From: an uncultured Candidatus Poseidoniales archaeon | Lineage (GTDB): Archaea; Thermoplasmatota; Poseidoniia; Poseidoniales; Poseidoniaceae | Direction: 5' to 3' | NCBI GenBank assembly: GCA_905181785.1 | Contig: CAJIZC010000010.1 | Span: 59,312-123,311 of the forward strand | Length of the DNA stretch: 64,000 nucleotides | Shown here: positions 10,031 through 18,730 of the stretch, in pieces | How positions within the stretch are numbered: position 1 is the first letter of the stretch | Layout: each line of letters begins with the position of its first letter | The notes under the pieces: model-generated | Database searches by the model: none | Told to the model about the DNA's origin: nothing | The model's input: the letters and a program-made list of their open reading frames with translations, nothing else | Translations under genes and position numbers: made by a program

Positions 10031-10040
10031 GCATAAAGAC
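10031..10040 (+). promoter_or_regulatory. Probable TATA box of moaA
   Basis: The AT-rich element GCATAAAGAC lies about 27 bases before the moaA ATG. Archaeal TATA boxes sit about 25-28 bases before the transcription start, so the transcript would begin at or close to the start codon. No Shine-Dalgarno sequence is visible, which agrees with leaderless initiation. Confidence 0.5.
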
Positions 10041-10061
10041 CGAGAGCGCTCAGCCCAGTAC

Positions 10062-11066
10062 ATGTCCATTGCAGATTCGCTCGGTCGCCCCTTGAGGGAC
10101 CTGCGCATCTCCGTGACAGACCGTTGCAATTTCCGCTGCAGGTATTGCATGCCAAGGGAACACTTTGGTACCGATCATGAATTTCTAGCCCGAGAAGACA
10201 TTTTGAGTTACGAAGAAATCACAACCATTACCGCTGCCATGATTCCTCTCGGCCTTTCGAAGATTAGAATCACTGGAGGAGAACCCTTGATTCGTAAGGA
10301 TATCGCACGCCTCATCGAGATGCTACGAGCCCTCGATGCTGGAATGGATTTGGCGCTCACAACGAATGGAGTGTTGCTCAAGCGGCATGCTAAGACCTTG
10401 AAGCATGCGGGTCTGAATCGGGTCACAGTAAGTTTGGATGCACTTGACGCTGCTTTGTTCCAGACAATGGGTGATACCGAACACACAGCTGATGACGTTC
10501 TTGCAGGCATTGATGAAGCGCTCAAGGTTGGCCTGAAGGTCAAGGTCAACACGGTGGTTCAGCGCAATTTGAACGAGAGCCAAATTACACCCATTGCTCA
10601 AGCCTGCTTCGAGCGGAAAATCACACCTCGGTTCATCGAATTCATGGATGTTGGTAGCACGAATCAATGGAATTATGATTCAGTGGTATCGGGTGCTGAG
10701 ATTCGAGAGATTCTATCCAACACTTTGGGCCCCCTGCATTCAGTTTCAACGGGCCACCCTTCTGATGTTGCCAAACTTTGGGAGACGGAGCATGGAGAAG
10801 AAATTGGTCTGATTCAATCGGTGACTTCACCGTTTTGTGGCGATTGTTCACGGGCAAGAATTTCTGCGAACGGCTCAATCTACACCTGCCTATTCGCAAC
10901 AGAGGGCCAAGACCTCCGTTCTTTGTTGAGGTTTGGGGCAGGAAAACAGGATTTGGATCAAGCCATTCGATCCATTTGGACCTCTCGAAAAGATCGTTAT
11001 TCTGAAACTCGGACCGAACTGAGTCAACCAAAATCGAAGGTCGAAATGTCATTCATCGGTGGTTAG
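10062..11066 (+). CDS. moaA: GTP 3',8-cyclase (molybdenum cofactor biosynthesis, radical SAM)
   Basis: MoaA converts GTP to 3',8-cyclo-GTP in the first step of molybdopterin synthesis. The N-terminus has the radical-SAM cluster TDRCNFRCRYCMP (C22, C26, C29) and then ITGGEPLIRKD. The C-terminal region carries the second [4Fe-4S] site, FCGDCSRARISANGSIYTC, which binds GTP. The protein is 334 aa, normal length, and ends FIGG; the C-terminal Gly-Gly is conserved in MoaA and needed for activity. No other molybdopterin genes are nearby. The gene is divergent from aroA. Confidence 0.96.
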   Translation: MSIADSLGRPLRDLRISVTDRCNFRCRYCMPREHFGTDHEFLAREDILSYEEITTITAAMIPLGLSKIRITGGEPLIRKDIARLIEMLRALDAGMDLALTTNGVLLKRHAKTLKHAGLNRVTVSLDALDAALFQTMGDTEHTADDVLAGIDEALKVGLKVKVNTVVQRNLNESQITPIAQACFERKITPRFIEFMDVGSTNQWNYDSVVSGAEIREILSNTLGPLHSVSTGHPSDVAKLWETEHGEEIGLIQSVTSPFCGDCSRARISANGSIYTCLFATEGQDLRSLLRFGAGKQDLDQAIRSIWTSRKDRYSETRTELSQPKSKVEMSFIGG

Positions 11067-11564
11067 TTACGCTTCCAATGGAGGCAACATCACGTCGACG
11101 AGTACACTCTGCGAGTTGGTGTCGATGAGTTTGAAGCGCCAGGTCCCCGAATCAGAGCCAATCGTTGTGGAATCAATGACGAAGTAATCACCTTGACTCA
11201 CCGAATACCCTGCGTCTCGGTCGTGGAAGGAAACATTCGCCCCAATCAATCCATAGACATCAGCATCGGCGACTTTCCCACCTAATGGATTGCCATCGTC
11301 GAAGGAATCGGGTGCTAAGTTCCACTGGAGTTTAGCAGGATCGATGGTTTGGTCAAGGCTGGTCAATCGGACCACATGGAAGCCGTTGGAAAGACCACGC
11401 ACGCTGACGGTGGCTTGAGGTGCACTTTTTTCGGTTGTTGAGAGGGCCCCTTGCATCAAGACAAAGACCATGCTTGAGAGCATCACGGTGATGGCCAGCA
11501 ACAAAACGGTTGCAATAACGGGGCTAACTGCCTCGTCATTTTTCGCCCGCCGCATGCTTCGCAT
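11067..11564 (-). CDS. Type IV pilin-like protein (archaeal pilin N-terminal domain)
   Basis: From the ATG at 11564 the protein begins with a short basic leader (MRSMRRAKNDEA) and then a hydrophobic helix VSPVIATVLLLAITVMLSS. This is the pattern of the archaeal pilin N-terminal family (PF07790, formerly DUF1628), processed by a class III signal peptidase before the hydrophobic stretch. The rest (about 120 residues) is a beta-rich, probably surface-exposed domain. A TTG at 11606 would extend the N-terminus by 14 residues and looks less likely. The pilus assembly ATPase and membrane proteins lie 6-9 kb away at 17.5-20.0 kb, so this could be one of their substrates; that is inference. Confidence 0.82.
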   Translation of the reverse strand: MRSMRRAKNDEAVSPVIATVLLLAITVMLSSMVFVLMQGALSTTEKSAPQATVSVRGLSNGFHVVRLTSLDQTIDPAKLQWNLAPDSFDDGNPLGGKVADADVYGLIGANVSFHDRDAGYSVSQGDYFVIDSTTIGSDSGTWRFKLIDTNSQSVLVDVMLPPLEA

Positions 11565-11602
11565 GAACTGTGTGTGGTAACGATGGGACTTGAACCAACC
11601 GC

Positions 11603-11631
11603 TCAAAACCGGCCGAGTGAATGGCTTTTGA
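11603..11631. repeat. Hairpin between geranylgeranyl reductase and the pilin gene
   Basis: The inverted repeat pairs TCAAAA with TTTTGA and GCC with GGC around an 8-base loop, with a 3-base bulge on one side. It begins 8 bases after the reductase stop codon on the minus strand and lies before the pilin start. It could end or attenuate transcription, but no T-run follows it. Confidence 0.35.
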
Positions 11632-11638
11632 TTTCGCC

Positions 11639-12784
11639 TTAGAACAGCCAGACGGGTTTATCGCATTCCATCGCTCTTTTGATGCCGCCAATCGGACCTA
11701 ACACCCTGAGGATTCCTTCCGTGATCAAATCGCCTTTGAAGAAGGCGTAGCCGAAGTTTTTGGTCCGAAGTGAATTCTTCAACGCCCTACCCATTGAGGC
11801 TCGCAATCGATCTTCATAGGCCGTTAAAGGGGTGCCTTTGCTTAAGTTATCGAGGATTGCTTCGGCTGCAAAGCAACCAGAAATGATGGCTTGTGAAATA
11901 CCGCCCCCATTGCTTGGCATGACCAAACCAGCCGCATCACCTATGGCCAGTGTTGTGCCATCGACCATTGTTTTGACTGGCCCACCCATTGGAATCCAGC
12001 CGCCGCCCCACGAAAGAACCTCAAAGCCGAGTTCATCGCAAAACGCCTGAAGGTGTTCCTTGAGATTGCCTTTGAGGTACCCAGCACGCACGCCCAATCC
12101 TACGTTAGCGGTATCTGGGCCTTTGGGGATGATCCATGCATAGCCAGACGGAGCGACTGAACCGAGAAACACATCGAAGGTCTCAGGTACATTACCTTGC
12201 ACTTGCGCGTACATTGTCGGAACTTGGTCCTTTGGTCTATAGTCCTCATCTTCGCCATGTCGCAAACGACCAACATGGGCGAGGGAACCGCTTGCATCGA
12301 TTAGGTAATCGAATGTGTAACGGCCTTTGGTGGTGACCAAAACATCACGCTTGAGTTTTGATTGGTGTTGAATGCGAGTCAATGCCTCATCCATTTGCAC
12401 CTCTGCCCCAGCATGCAGTGCTTTGTCACACAGGTATCCATCAAAGTGCAAACGATGCCCCGCAAATGCGTCAAGTTCGAAATGGAATGCTTTTCCAGAC
12501 GGTAGGAACACTCGCATGTTGTCGAGGTTGTGCAACTTTACACGATCGGGAAACTGGAAGTAATCATAAAGCCAGTCGTGTGAATCAAGATTGGAAAAAG
12601 TGCCTACAACTTCGCCCCAATTTGGAATGCATTCACCGCATTGAGCCGGATTCCCGATGATGGAACGTCGCTCGATCATCAACACATCCACGCCCTCTTC
12701 GGCCAGGCGTTGAGCGCAAGCAGCACCCGCAGGACCCGCTCCGATGACAATGACTTGTCGGTGTTTTACTTCTTTACGCGCCAT
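11639..12784 (-). CDS. Geranylgeranyl reductase family flavoprotein
   Basis: This family reduces the double bonds of geranylgeranyl chains in archaeal ether lipids. The N-terminal FAD-binding motif is VIVIGAGPAGAACAQRLAEEG, ending in the acidic IERR. The PxxC-type cysteine motif GNPAQCGECIPN, the YAWIIPKG motif (YxWxxP) and the second FAD motif AIGDAAGLVMPSNGGG are all present. The length of 381 aa is normal. The start has GAGGGAAC upstream. The polyprenyl synthase gene ends only 10 bases upstream on the same strand, so chain synthesis and chain saturation appear to be in one transcript. Confidence 0.92.
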   Translation of the reverse strand: MARKEVKHRQVIVIGAGPAGAACAQRLAEEGVDVLMIERRSIIGNPAQCGECIPNWGEVVGTFSNLDSHDWLYDYFQFPDRVKLHNLDNMRVFLPSGKAFHFELDAFAGHRLHFDGYLCDKALHAGAEVQMDEALTRIQHQSKLKRDVLVTTKGRYTFDYLIDASGSLAHVGRLRHGEDEDYRPKDQVPTMYAQVQGNVPETFDVFLGSVAPSGYAWIIPKGPDTANVGLGVRAGYLKGNLKEHLQAFCDELGFEVLSWGGGWIPMGGPVKTMVDGTTLAIGDAAGLVMPSNGGGISQAIISGCFAAEAILDNLSKGTPLTAYEDRLRASMGRALKNSLRTKNFGYAFFKGDLITEGILRVLGPIGGIKRAMECDKPVWLF

Positions 12785-12794
12785 TTGTGTTCCC

Positions 12795-13736
12795 TCATAG
12801 GTGGCGATCCATGACGTAGGTGGTCACGTGAAGCATCAATCTCTTGGCGTGGCTGTCCGGAAAGGCATTGAGTTCAAGCACCGCTCGTTCGAGGTGGGTG
12901 CGTACAAGTAATTCTGCGTATGTGAGGCTTTCTGACCGGTTCAGTAGAGACATCAGTTCGTCAAAATCGCCGTCATCAAAGTGTTCGATGATGTCTGCAA
13001 GTCTTGCTCGTTCCTTGCCATGCGAAAGGGTGAGAGCGTGAATCAAGGGCAAGGTCATTTTCCCTTCAAGAACATCGGCACCGCGAGGTTTACCCATGCG
13101 TTCATCACCTCGCAAATCAAGCAGATCGTCAACAAGTTGGAACGCAACACCAAGTTCCATACCAAACCGACCAAGTCCTGATGCCTGTGCTTCTGTAAGT
13201 CCAGCCACAAGCCCTGCAGCTTGGCAACCCGATGCAAATGGTCCTGCGGTTTTACCCCGAACAATGGCCAGGTAGTCTTCTGGTGAAGTTGCAAGATTCA
13301 GAACATGATCGAGTTGATGGAATTCTGCAACTGCGATATCGGCACAGCACTTCGCCATCAACCGGACGATGTTTTCCTCGTACCGACCACCAAGTCCGAA
13401 CCCTTGAACGAACAACCAATCCCCCGCAATGACGGCTTTGGCGAGGCCTGCTTGTGTGTGGATCGTTTGGACACCCCGGCGCAATGCGGCTTCATCGTTG
13501 ATGTCATCGTGGACAAGCGTGGCTGTGTGAATCAGTTCAAAGGCAAGCGCAAGAGGCATAACTTCCTCTGCATCTTCACCTCCTGCAATTTCATGAGCCA
13601 AAAGAATGAGCAAGGGTCGCAGCCGTTTGCCGCCTGCGAGCAGCATTGAGGCACAGAGGTGGGCGACCTGACCTGCACCGTTGGCGAGTTCTTCCTCCAC
13701 AAGGGCCTCGAGTGCTGCGTCTACGTGAAGACGCAT
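12795..13736 (-). CDS. Polyprenyl (geranylgeranyl) diphosphate synthase
   Basis: This enzyme condenses isopentenyl diphosphate with allylic diphosphates to make the C20 (or longer) lipid chains. The first aspartate-rich motif is HDDINDEAALRRG (DDxxD) and the second is QLVDDLLDLRGD (DDxxD). The N-terminal substrate motif GGKRLRP and the KTAGPFASGC segment are also present. The frame is open upstream to 13895, overlapping the divergent gene, so a later start is expected: the ATG at 13736 or a GTG at 13778. It is followed closely by geranylgeranyl reductase. Chain length cannot be fixed from sequence, but context favours C20. Confidence 0.93.
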   Translation of the reverse strand: MRLHVDAALEALVEEELANGAGQVAHLCASMLLAGGKRLRPLLILLAHEIAGGEDAEEVMPLALAFELIHTATLVHDDINDEAALRRGVQTIHTQAGLAKAVIAGDWLFVQGFGLGGRYEENIVRLMAKCCADIAVAEFHQLDHVLNLATSPEDYLAIVRGKTAGPFASGCQAAGLVAGLTEAQASGLGRFGMELGVAFQLVDDLLDLRGDERMGKPRGADVLEGKMTLPLIHALTLSHGKERARLADIIEHFDDGDFDELMSLLNRSESLTYAELLVRTHLERAVLELNAFPDSHAKRLMLHVTTYVMDRHL

Positions 13737-13860
13737 GACCTCGAGTTGGTCGCTTGCTTCCAATTCAACACTCGCCACGGTTCTGCCTACAACGGTGCCC
13801 TTCTTAACCGGATGTCTACGCCCTTGTAATGTGAGGAGCAATCCTCGCCGAGGTGAGATG

Positions 13861-14979
13861 ATGACAGAAAAGGTACGCCTTGAGGTCCTCACCACCCCCT
13901 CAAACGGGGACGGAGTGCGCCGTCAAATCGAAAAAACGATTGAAACCAATCGCACCCACTTTGACTTCATCATGAAGCAAGTTCCTCACATGGAAGGCGC
14001 AATTCAAAACCTCCAAGGTGGCCATGGCGACTTGTTGGCAATGAGCGCTCATCAATGGAAGGATTTGTCGCATGAGGGATTGAGCGTTGTCGGAGTTCTG
14101 CCCCGCAGAGAACCAACATGGGTGTTGGTTTCCGAAGACAAGCCAGAATACCTCAGGTCGAAAGCCATCGTGGTGTGCGATAGCGTCCTCCTTCGCCGAC
14201 AAATGCGGCGTTTGCGAGCGGACCTTACCCTCATGGACAGCCACGCGTTTGCCGAATCCATCGCCAAGGGTGAAGCCTACGCTGCGCTAGCCCCTGAAGA
14301 TCGATCTCACTGGCTCGAAGAGTTGCGCCAAGACGAAGTTTTGGACGGGTATATCGTTGCTCGAGGCGTGCATGCAGAACTGAAGTTCAAGGCTAGACGC
14401 CATACGCTTGGATTGCAACGTGAAAACCCAGAGCGCACTCACTTCATCCCTCCACCCTTGCACGGATTCACCTTGCTCGTCGCCAGAAATGGATTTCCGA
14501 GTGCGAGCGTTCAGGTGATGTGCGACAACGGAGCGTACATTGCTCATCGAATGGAAGTTGCCTTTTTGGCATCTATTCCCGAGGCTTTGCATCCCATTAC
14601 GGGTATTTTTGTGGAACAGCGGAAGATTGCCGCAATTTTGAGGGAAGCAAATCGATCGAACGATGAGCAAACATTGGAAGGAGTTCTCGATATCGACAAG
14701 CGAATTCGAACGCCTGGTCCACGCCTTGAGATGCGGATGGAGACGTTGAATCATCACGGCACAGTCACCGCAGGTGCAGAGCGTGTATGCCCTGTTGAAG
14801 AAAGCCACATGGGCATGGTAAATGTCCTTCGAGAATTTCAAAACTTACTCGACATGATGCTGTCAGAACATGATGAAATCCCACGTCAACACATCGGTCT
14901 GCCCGATGAGTTCAGTATGGCCCGCCCACCATTGCTCGATTTGGCCGAGGATCACTCTGATTCTTCCGAAGAAGAGTGA
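13861..14979 (+). CDS. Porphobilinogen deaminase (HemC)-like protein lacking the catalytic cysteine
   Basis: Several stretches match HemC in order. GDLLAMSAHQWKDLSHEGL aligns with the DLAVHSLKDLP region, keeping the Lys-Asp that holds the catalytic aspartate. LPRREPTWVLVSE aligns with R-DPRDALVS. CDSVLLRRQMRRLRADL aligns with GTSSLRRQAQLLALRPDL. PPPLHGFTLLVAR aligns with PAVGQGALGIEVR. EVAFLASIPEALHPITG (from residue 232) aligns with ERAFLARLEGGCQVPIG. In this last block the cysteine that carries the dipyrromethane cofactor is replaced by Leu243. The usual N-terminal R-S-LA-Q signature is also not obvious. A C-terminal tail of about 110 residues ends in an acidic SSEEE. It may be a ligand-binding or regulatory descendant of HemC rather than an enzyme. 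The ATG at 13861 follows GAGGTGAG. Confidence 0.62.
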   Translation: MTEKVRLEVLTTPSNGDGVRRQIEKTIETNRTHFDFIMKQVPHMEGAIQNLQGGHGDLLAMSAHQWKDLSHEGLSVVGVLPRREPTWVLVSEDKPEYLRSKAIVVCDSVLLRRQMRRLRADLTLMDSHAFAESIAKGEAYAALAPEDRSHWLEELRQDEVLDGYIVARGVHAELKFKARRHTLGLQRENPERTHFIPPPLHGFTLLVARNGFPSASVQVMCDNGAYIAHRMEVAFLASIPEALHPITGIFVEQRKIAAILREANRSNDEQTLEGVLDIDKRIRTPGPRLEMRMETLNHHGTVTAGAERVCPVEESHMGMVNVLREFQNLLDMMLSEHDEIPRQHIGLPDEFSMARPPLLDLAEDHSDSSEEE

Positions 14980-15530
14980 GCATCGCCCAGCAAAACGCTG
15001 TAGCCTTGACGCTCGATGTACTTCTCCAACTCGACCATTTCCGCTGGTTGATTGTCCTGGCACAGTTCCATGATTGAATCGTCAATCTCTCTGCCATGAC
15101 GTTCCCAAGTTCCTGCAGACCGCTGCAGATCCGAAGCAAAGCGTTCGACAACCTCAACAGCAGACAGCGTTGGATTGAGGACAGAACTCAAGGAAGCAAC
15201 AACTTCCTTGTTTGTCTCTCTCAGTTTCTTTAAGTTCATCGAGAGGTCGATGAGTGTGTTTTTCAATTCCTCCACATCGTTCGTTTTCGAAAATTTCCGC
15301 TGGGCCCGATCGAGGTCCTTTCGCATCAGGCCAACACCTGCGACGATGGCTAGTTTGGCCTTGGCCGATTCAAGAATGACCACTTCAGCCTCACGCAAGC
15401 GTGAAGAGAGGGCGTCTTCAAACCCGGATTTCTGCTTTCGCAGATCGGATTGAATCATTTCTTTTAGGGAATCAACCATGTCGTGTGCGTCCTTCAGACC
15501 CATCTTAGTGGCCTTGACGGTCTTGCCCAT
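14952..15530 (-). CDS. Coiled-coil protein of unknown function
   Basis: I do not recognise a family. The 192-aa product is mostly charged helix with heptad-like spacing (for example LKEMIQSDLRKQKSGFEDAL and VEELKNTLIDLSMNLKKLRE), then a short globular end and a serine/glutamate tail SSSEESE. One mildly hydrophobic stretch (AKLAIVAGVGLM) is too short to be a clear membrane helix. Its last 28 bases overlap the 3' end of the HemC-like gene on the other strand, and both acidic tails are read from the same bases. The size and coiled-coil character could suit a structural or chromosome-associated role; this is speculative. Confidence 0.7.
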   Translation of the reverse strand: MGKTVKATKMGLKDAHDMVDSLKEMIQSDLRKQKSGFEDALSSRLREAEVVILESAKAKLAIVAGVGLMRKDLDRAQRKFSKTNDVEELKNTLIDLSMNLKKLRETNKEVVASLSSVLNPTLSAVEVVERFASDLQRSAGTWERHGREIDDSIMELCQDNQPAEMVELEKYIERQGYSVLLGDAHSSSEESE

Positions 15531-15700
15531 GAATTACCAGAATTGCCGACAGGTCTTGAAGCCATTCCCATTCATGCACCATAACAGGTTCTTTGGGGTT
15601 TGAACAGCATTCATCAGGCTTCGAAACGCTCGTTTGAACTCAACATCACGGCGAAGGCACATATACTCGTTTGAGTCGAAACGCAAAGGAAGGTGCTGTG

Positions 15701-17488
15701 ATGGTGGACAAGGGGGAACTTTTATCCGAACTCTATCAAGCTCGCTTTGACGGTTTGAAGGAGATTGCAATCGCATACAACCTCCCAAAATCAGGGTCGG
15801 TAGAAACGTTGAGAGCAAGGCTCATCCAACACCTCATTTTAGAGGAATGGGACCTTTCTCCCGATGGCATTCGGAACTTGATGAACAATGAATTAGGAGA
15901 ACTGCTGGGTGTTTTTGGAATCAAAAAGTCCGGTTCCCTTCGTGCTCGCAGGCAGAGGCTCTACCTCCACCTCAACCATGATGCGAAGCGTCTGCTCCCT
16001 GAATCGCTTGACGCAATGACCAGAGACGAACTCCACGCTCTGTGTAAAATTCTAGAATTGCCTCTCTCGGGAGCAAAACAGGCGCTCCTGGTCCGAGTGG
16101 CTGGAGTGCTTGCCTCACAAGATGGGGGATGGGGCAAGGTCAAGAAGAGCCTGCGAAGACCACGGGCCAAATCAACGACACTCCCGAGTCCTGTTCGCTC
16201 AGTACCTACGCCATCGGTTGAGAGCGTGTTACCTGCTCCACTTGAGCATGAGGCAGTGATCGAAGCCGTCGAATCCTTTGTTTCTGAGCACCCCGAAGGA
16301 TGGACGTTTGAGGAAGAAACTGAACTACGAACCGAACTTGCCCAAGAAGGGATTCCAGTCTCCAAAGCCCCGATCGCTTCGGCGTTGGACGAAGCACTGC
16401 GCAATGGCGGTGCCGAACAGAGGTCGAAGGAAGAAACACCTTCGATGATTCAAGTCGCTGTCATTGAGGAACCGGGAGAGCATTCCCTCGAAGTTGAGGC
16501 TGCTTTGTTGGAAGTGAAGGCAAGGCTTGCTGAAGTTGAAGCCGCCGGGCGAGATTTCCTTGCCGTGAGCACCACCAGTGAGAGCGCCGACATGGATGCG
16601 TTCATTGCCAGTTTGGAAGGGCACGGCTTCGCAACTGAAATCAAAGCAGTACAAGATTCAATCCGGACCACATTGATGGATCTGGAGTTCCGCTCTCAAG
16701 CGGAGAAAAATGCCATGCACACCATGCCAAATTCGTGGAGGGAGCGAGAAGCCTTGCGCCTGTTTGAAAACACCCGTGAGGGATTGAGAGGCCAACTTGA
16801 TGATACGCTCGCAGCACACCAAGGGGATTTGGTGAAGGCAAGAATGGCGTTTGAAGAAGTCGGGCAATCCATGAACTTAGACTTGAGTATCCCAAGCGTC
16901 TCTGGTCGGTTGCATGCTTTGTTTGACTTGCATGTGGACATCAACCAAGCTCAAGCCCTACAAGATCCGGCAATCGCACGACGCAACCGAATCTTACGCA
17001 TACTCCAGCATGGTGCTGTTCATCTCAGCCAAACTGAGCGCAGCACCATCGACCGGCTTGAACGGAATATTTCAGCCTTTGAAGAGCTCGTAGAAACCAT
17101 CCTCGAAAGCAGTGAGGGCACCTTTACAGAACCGCAACAAGTGCTTGTCATCCGCTTCCTCGAATCTCGTGGTTACGAAGTCAATACCGTGGACCTGCGC
17201 CCAAGGGTGCTAGCATGTGCAGGAATCATCGGGGCTGAACTCGGCTTCATCTCACCATCGGAGATACCTCGAATCGCACCAGGGATCATGATTTCAGACA
17301 CACAAGTCGATGCCATTGTATCCGAACTCAAAGCGCTTGCTGCAGCGTTCAAGCCGGTTGATGAAGCAACTGTGGAAGAACCGGAAATGGTCGTTGCAGC
17401 ATCAGTAGCAGACGCCTCAGACCGGTTGAAATCAGCACGGAGTAAAATCGACCACATCGATGACCTCCTCGCAAGGCTGCGAGGGTAA
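15701..17488 (+). CDS. Protein with three N-terminal SAP-like motifs and coiled-coil body
   Basis: The first ~140 residues hold three repeats of a SAP-like helix-extended loop-helix: FDGLKEIAIAYNLPKSGSVE, LGELLGVFGIKKSGSLRARR and RDELHALCKILELPLSGAKQ. Each has the Leu...Leu-x-x-SG pattern. SAP motifs usually bind AT-rich DNA. A basic linker (KKSLRRPRAKS) follows, then a glutamate-rich helical body of ~400 residues with no clear family. The ATG at 15701 is preceded by AAGGAAGGTG and a TATATAC element about 35 bases upstream. The gene converges on the pilus ATPase gene with no gap. A DNA-bound structural protein is the most natural reading, but the function is unknown. Confidence 0.72.
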   Translation: MVDKGELLSELYQARFDGLKEIAIAYNLPKSGSVETLRARLIQHLILEEWDLSPDGIRNLMNNELGELLGVFGIKKSGSLRARRQRLYLHLNHDAKRLLPESLDAMTRDELHALCKILELPLSGAKQALLVRVAGVLASQDGGWGKVKKSLRRPRAKSTTLPSPVRSVPTPSVESVLPAPLEHEAVIEAVESFVSEHPEGWTFEEETELRTELAQEGIPVSKAPIASALDEALRNGGAEQRSKEETPSMIQVAVIEEPGEHSLEVEAALLEVKARLAEVEAAGRDFLAVSTTSESADMDAFIASLEGHGFATEIKAVQDSIRTTLMDLEFRSQAEKNAMHTMPNSWREREALRLFENTREGLRGQLDDTLAAHQGDLVKARMAFEEVGQSMNLDLSIPSVSGRLHALFDLHVDINQAQALQDPAIARRNRILRILQHGAVHLSQTERSTIDRLERNISAFEELVETILESSEGTFTEPQQVLVIRFLESRGYEVNTVDLRPRVLACAGIIGAELGFISPSEIPRIAPGIMISDTQVDAIVSELKALAAAFKPVDEATVEEPEMVVAASVADASDRLKSARSKIDHIDDLLARLRG

Positions 17489-18727
17489 TCAACGGCTTGC
17501 GTAAAAACTCTGAATGAGTTTTGTAACCGTTTGAATATCGCTTATCTCACGGGAAATCATATCGCGAAGAATTGCTTCTCGCTGAGAAACGTGCTTCTCA
17601 AAAACATCAGGAGATATGCCTGCTGCTTTGCAGATTGTTTCACGAAGTTTCGATGGAATTCCAGTTTCTTCAATTTGATCGGTGGCAGCGTTGTACTTCC
17701 AAATAATGTTCAAGCGAGGTTTGTCGCCTTCCATGCCTGCGACCTCAGCGACTTCGGTGATCTTACGTGCGGTTTTCCCATTGACGTGCAACCGAGCTTG
17801 AATGATGATGAGGTCGAGCCCACTGAGCATGATTGGAGGTACGCTCATTGGAGGGTTAATCATACGGGTTACCGTTTCTTGTGCCGTGTTTGCGTGCAGA
17901 GAGCCAAATGAACCGTCGTGGCCGGTGTTCATTGCTGTGAGCAATGTTGCTGCTTCTGGTCCACGTACTTCTCCAACAATGATACGATCTGGACGCATAC
18001 GCAAGCTTGATTTCAAACAGTCGTTCATGTCAATCTCGGATGTTCCATCGGGGCGTTCTCTTCGTGTTTCCATGCGCAGCCAGTGGTCGTGATAAACTTG
18101 CAATTCAGCGGTGTCCTCTACCGTCAAAAGACGTCGGTCCCATGGAATGTACATGCCCAAGCAGTTGAGGGTCGTGGTCTTACCTGAGCCCGTACCACCC
18201 GCAATCACGAAGTTGGCTGGGCGGCTGTCAAGCCCCTCAATCCAAACCCACATCATCGCAGCGAGTCGGGTGTTGACAGTCCCGAACTTAATCAAATCAA
18301 TCATGGTCAGTGGATCTTCCTTGAACTTACGAATGGTAAGCGTTGGCCCATCAGGGGACACTGGAGGGATTGTACCGTTCACACGTGAACCATCATGAAG
18401 GCGGCCATCGAATATTGGCACCATGCCAGGACCATCGCCAAGTGGAACGTTGGTGTAGGAAGCGATGTTCTTGGCAATCTGTAGGCCGGATTCATTGTCG
18501 ATGATGAGGTTTGTACGGCACATCCCATATTTTCGGTGAGCAACCTTAACTTCTTGTTGCCCTCCATTGTACATCACTTCTTCCAAATTGTCGTCGGTGA
18601 GGAGCAATTGTAGATCGCCATGAGGGTTCGGCTCTGCCGACCCGTCGACATGGTAAATTGGTGAAGGGTGGTTGCCTTCGGTGTAAATCGTCACTAAGCC
18701 ATATTGTTCCAGAATTGTTTGAGCCAT
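17489..18727 (-). CDS. Archaeal pilus/secretion ATPase (VirB11/TadA/FlaI-like, T2SSE)
   Basis: This cytoplasmic hexameric ATPase drives assembly of archaeal type IV pilus-like structures. The Walker A motif is GGTGSGKTTTLN, the Asp box is LLTVEDTAELQ, the Walker B region is RPDRIIVGEVRGPEA, and the His box is GHDGSFGSLHANTA. The 412-aa length suits the VirB11/CpaF-type group. The start ATG at 18727 has GGAGGT 6-8 bases upstream, inside the last codons (Ile-Gly-Gly) of the preceding membrane-protein gene, so translation is likely coupled. It is the last gene of a minus-strand operon with two T2SSF membrane proteins. Confidence 0.93.
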   Translation of the reverse strand: MAQTILEQYGLVTIYTEGNHPSPIYHVDGSAEPNPHGDLQLLLTDDNLEEVMYNGGQQEVKVAHRKYGMCRTNLIIDNESGLQIAKNIASYTNVPLGDGPGMVPIFDGRLHDGSRVNGTIPPVSPDGPTLTIRKFKEDPLTMIDLIKFGTVNTRLAAMMWVWIEGLDSRPANFVIAGGTGSGKTTTLNCLGMYIPWDRRLLTVEDTAELQVYHDHWLRMETRRERPDGTSEIDMNDCLKSSLRMRPDRIIVGEVRGPEAATLLTAMNTGHDGSFGSLHANTAQETVTRMINPPMSVPPIMLSGLDLIIIQARLHVNGKTARKITEVAEVAGMEGDKPRLNIIWKYNAATDQIEETGIPSKLRETICKAAGISPDVFEKHVSQREAILRDMISREISDIQTVTKLIQSFYASR

Positions 18728-18730
18728 TGT

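Noticed and set aside
11575..11605. Sequence GGTTCAAGTCCC resembling a tRNA T-arm
   Set aside because: On the minus strand the stem pairs poorly, and no acceptor stem or anticodon arm of a tRNA is found upstream. It reads as an open frame before the pilin start.
13737..13860. 5' extension of the polyprenyl synthase and of the HemC-like frame
   Set aside because: Both upstream open frames overlap each other without family similarity; the stated starts at 13736 and 13861 fit better.
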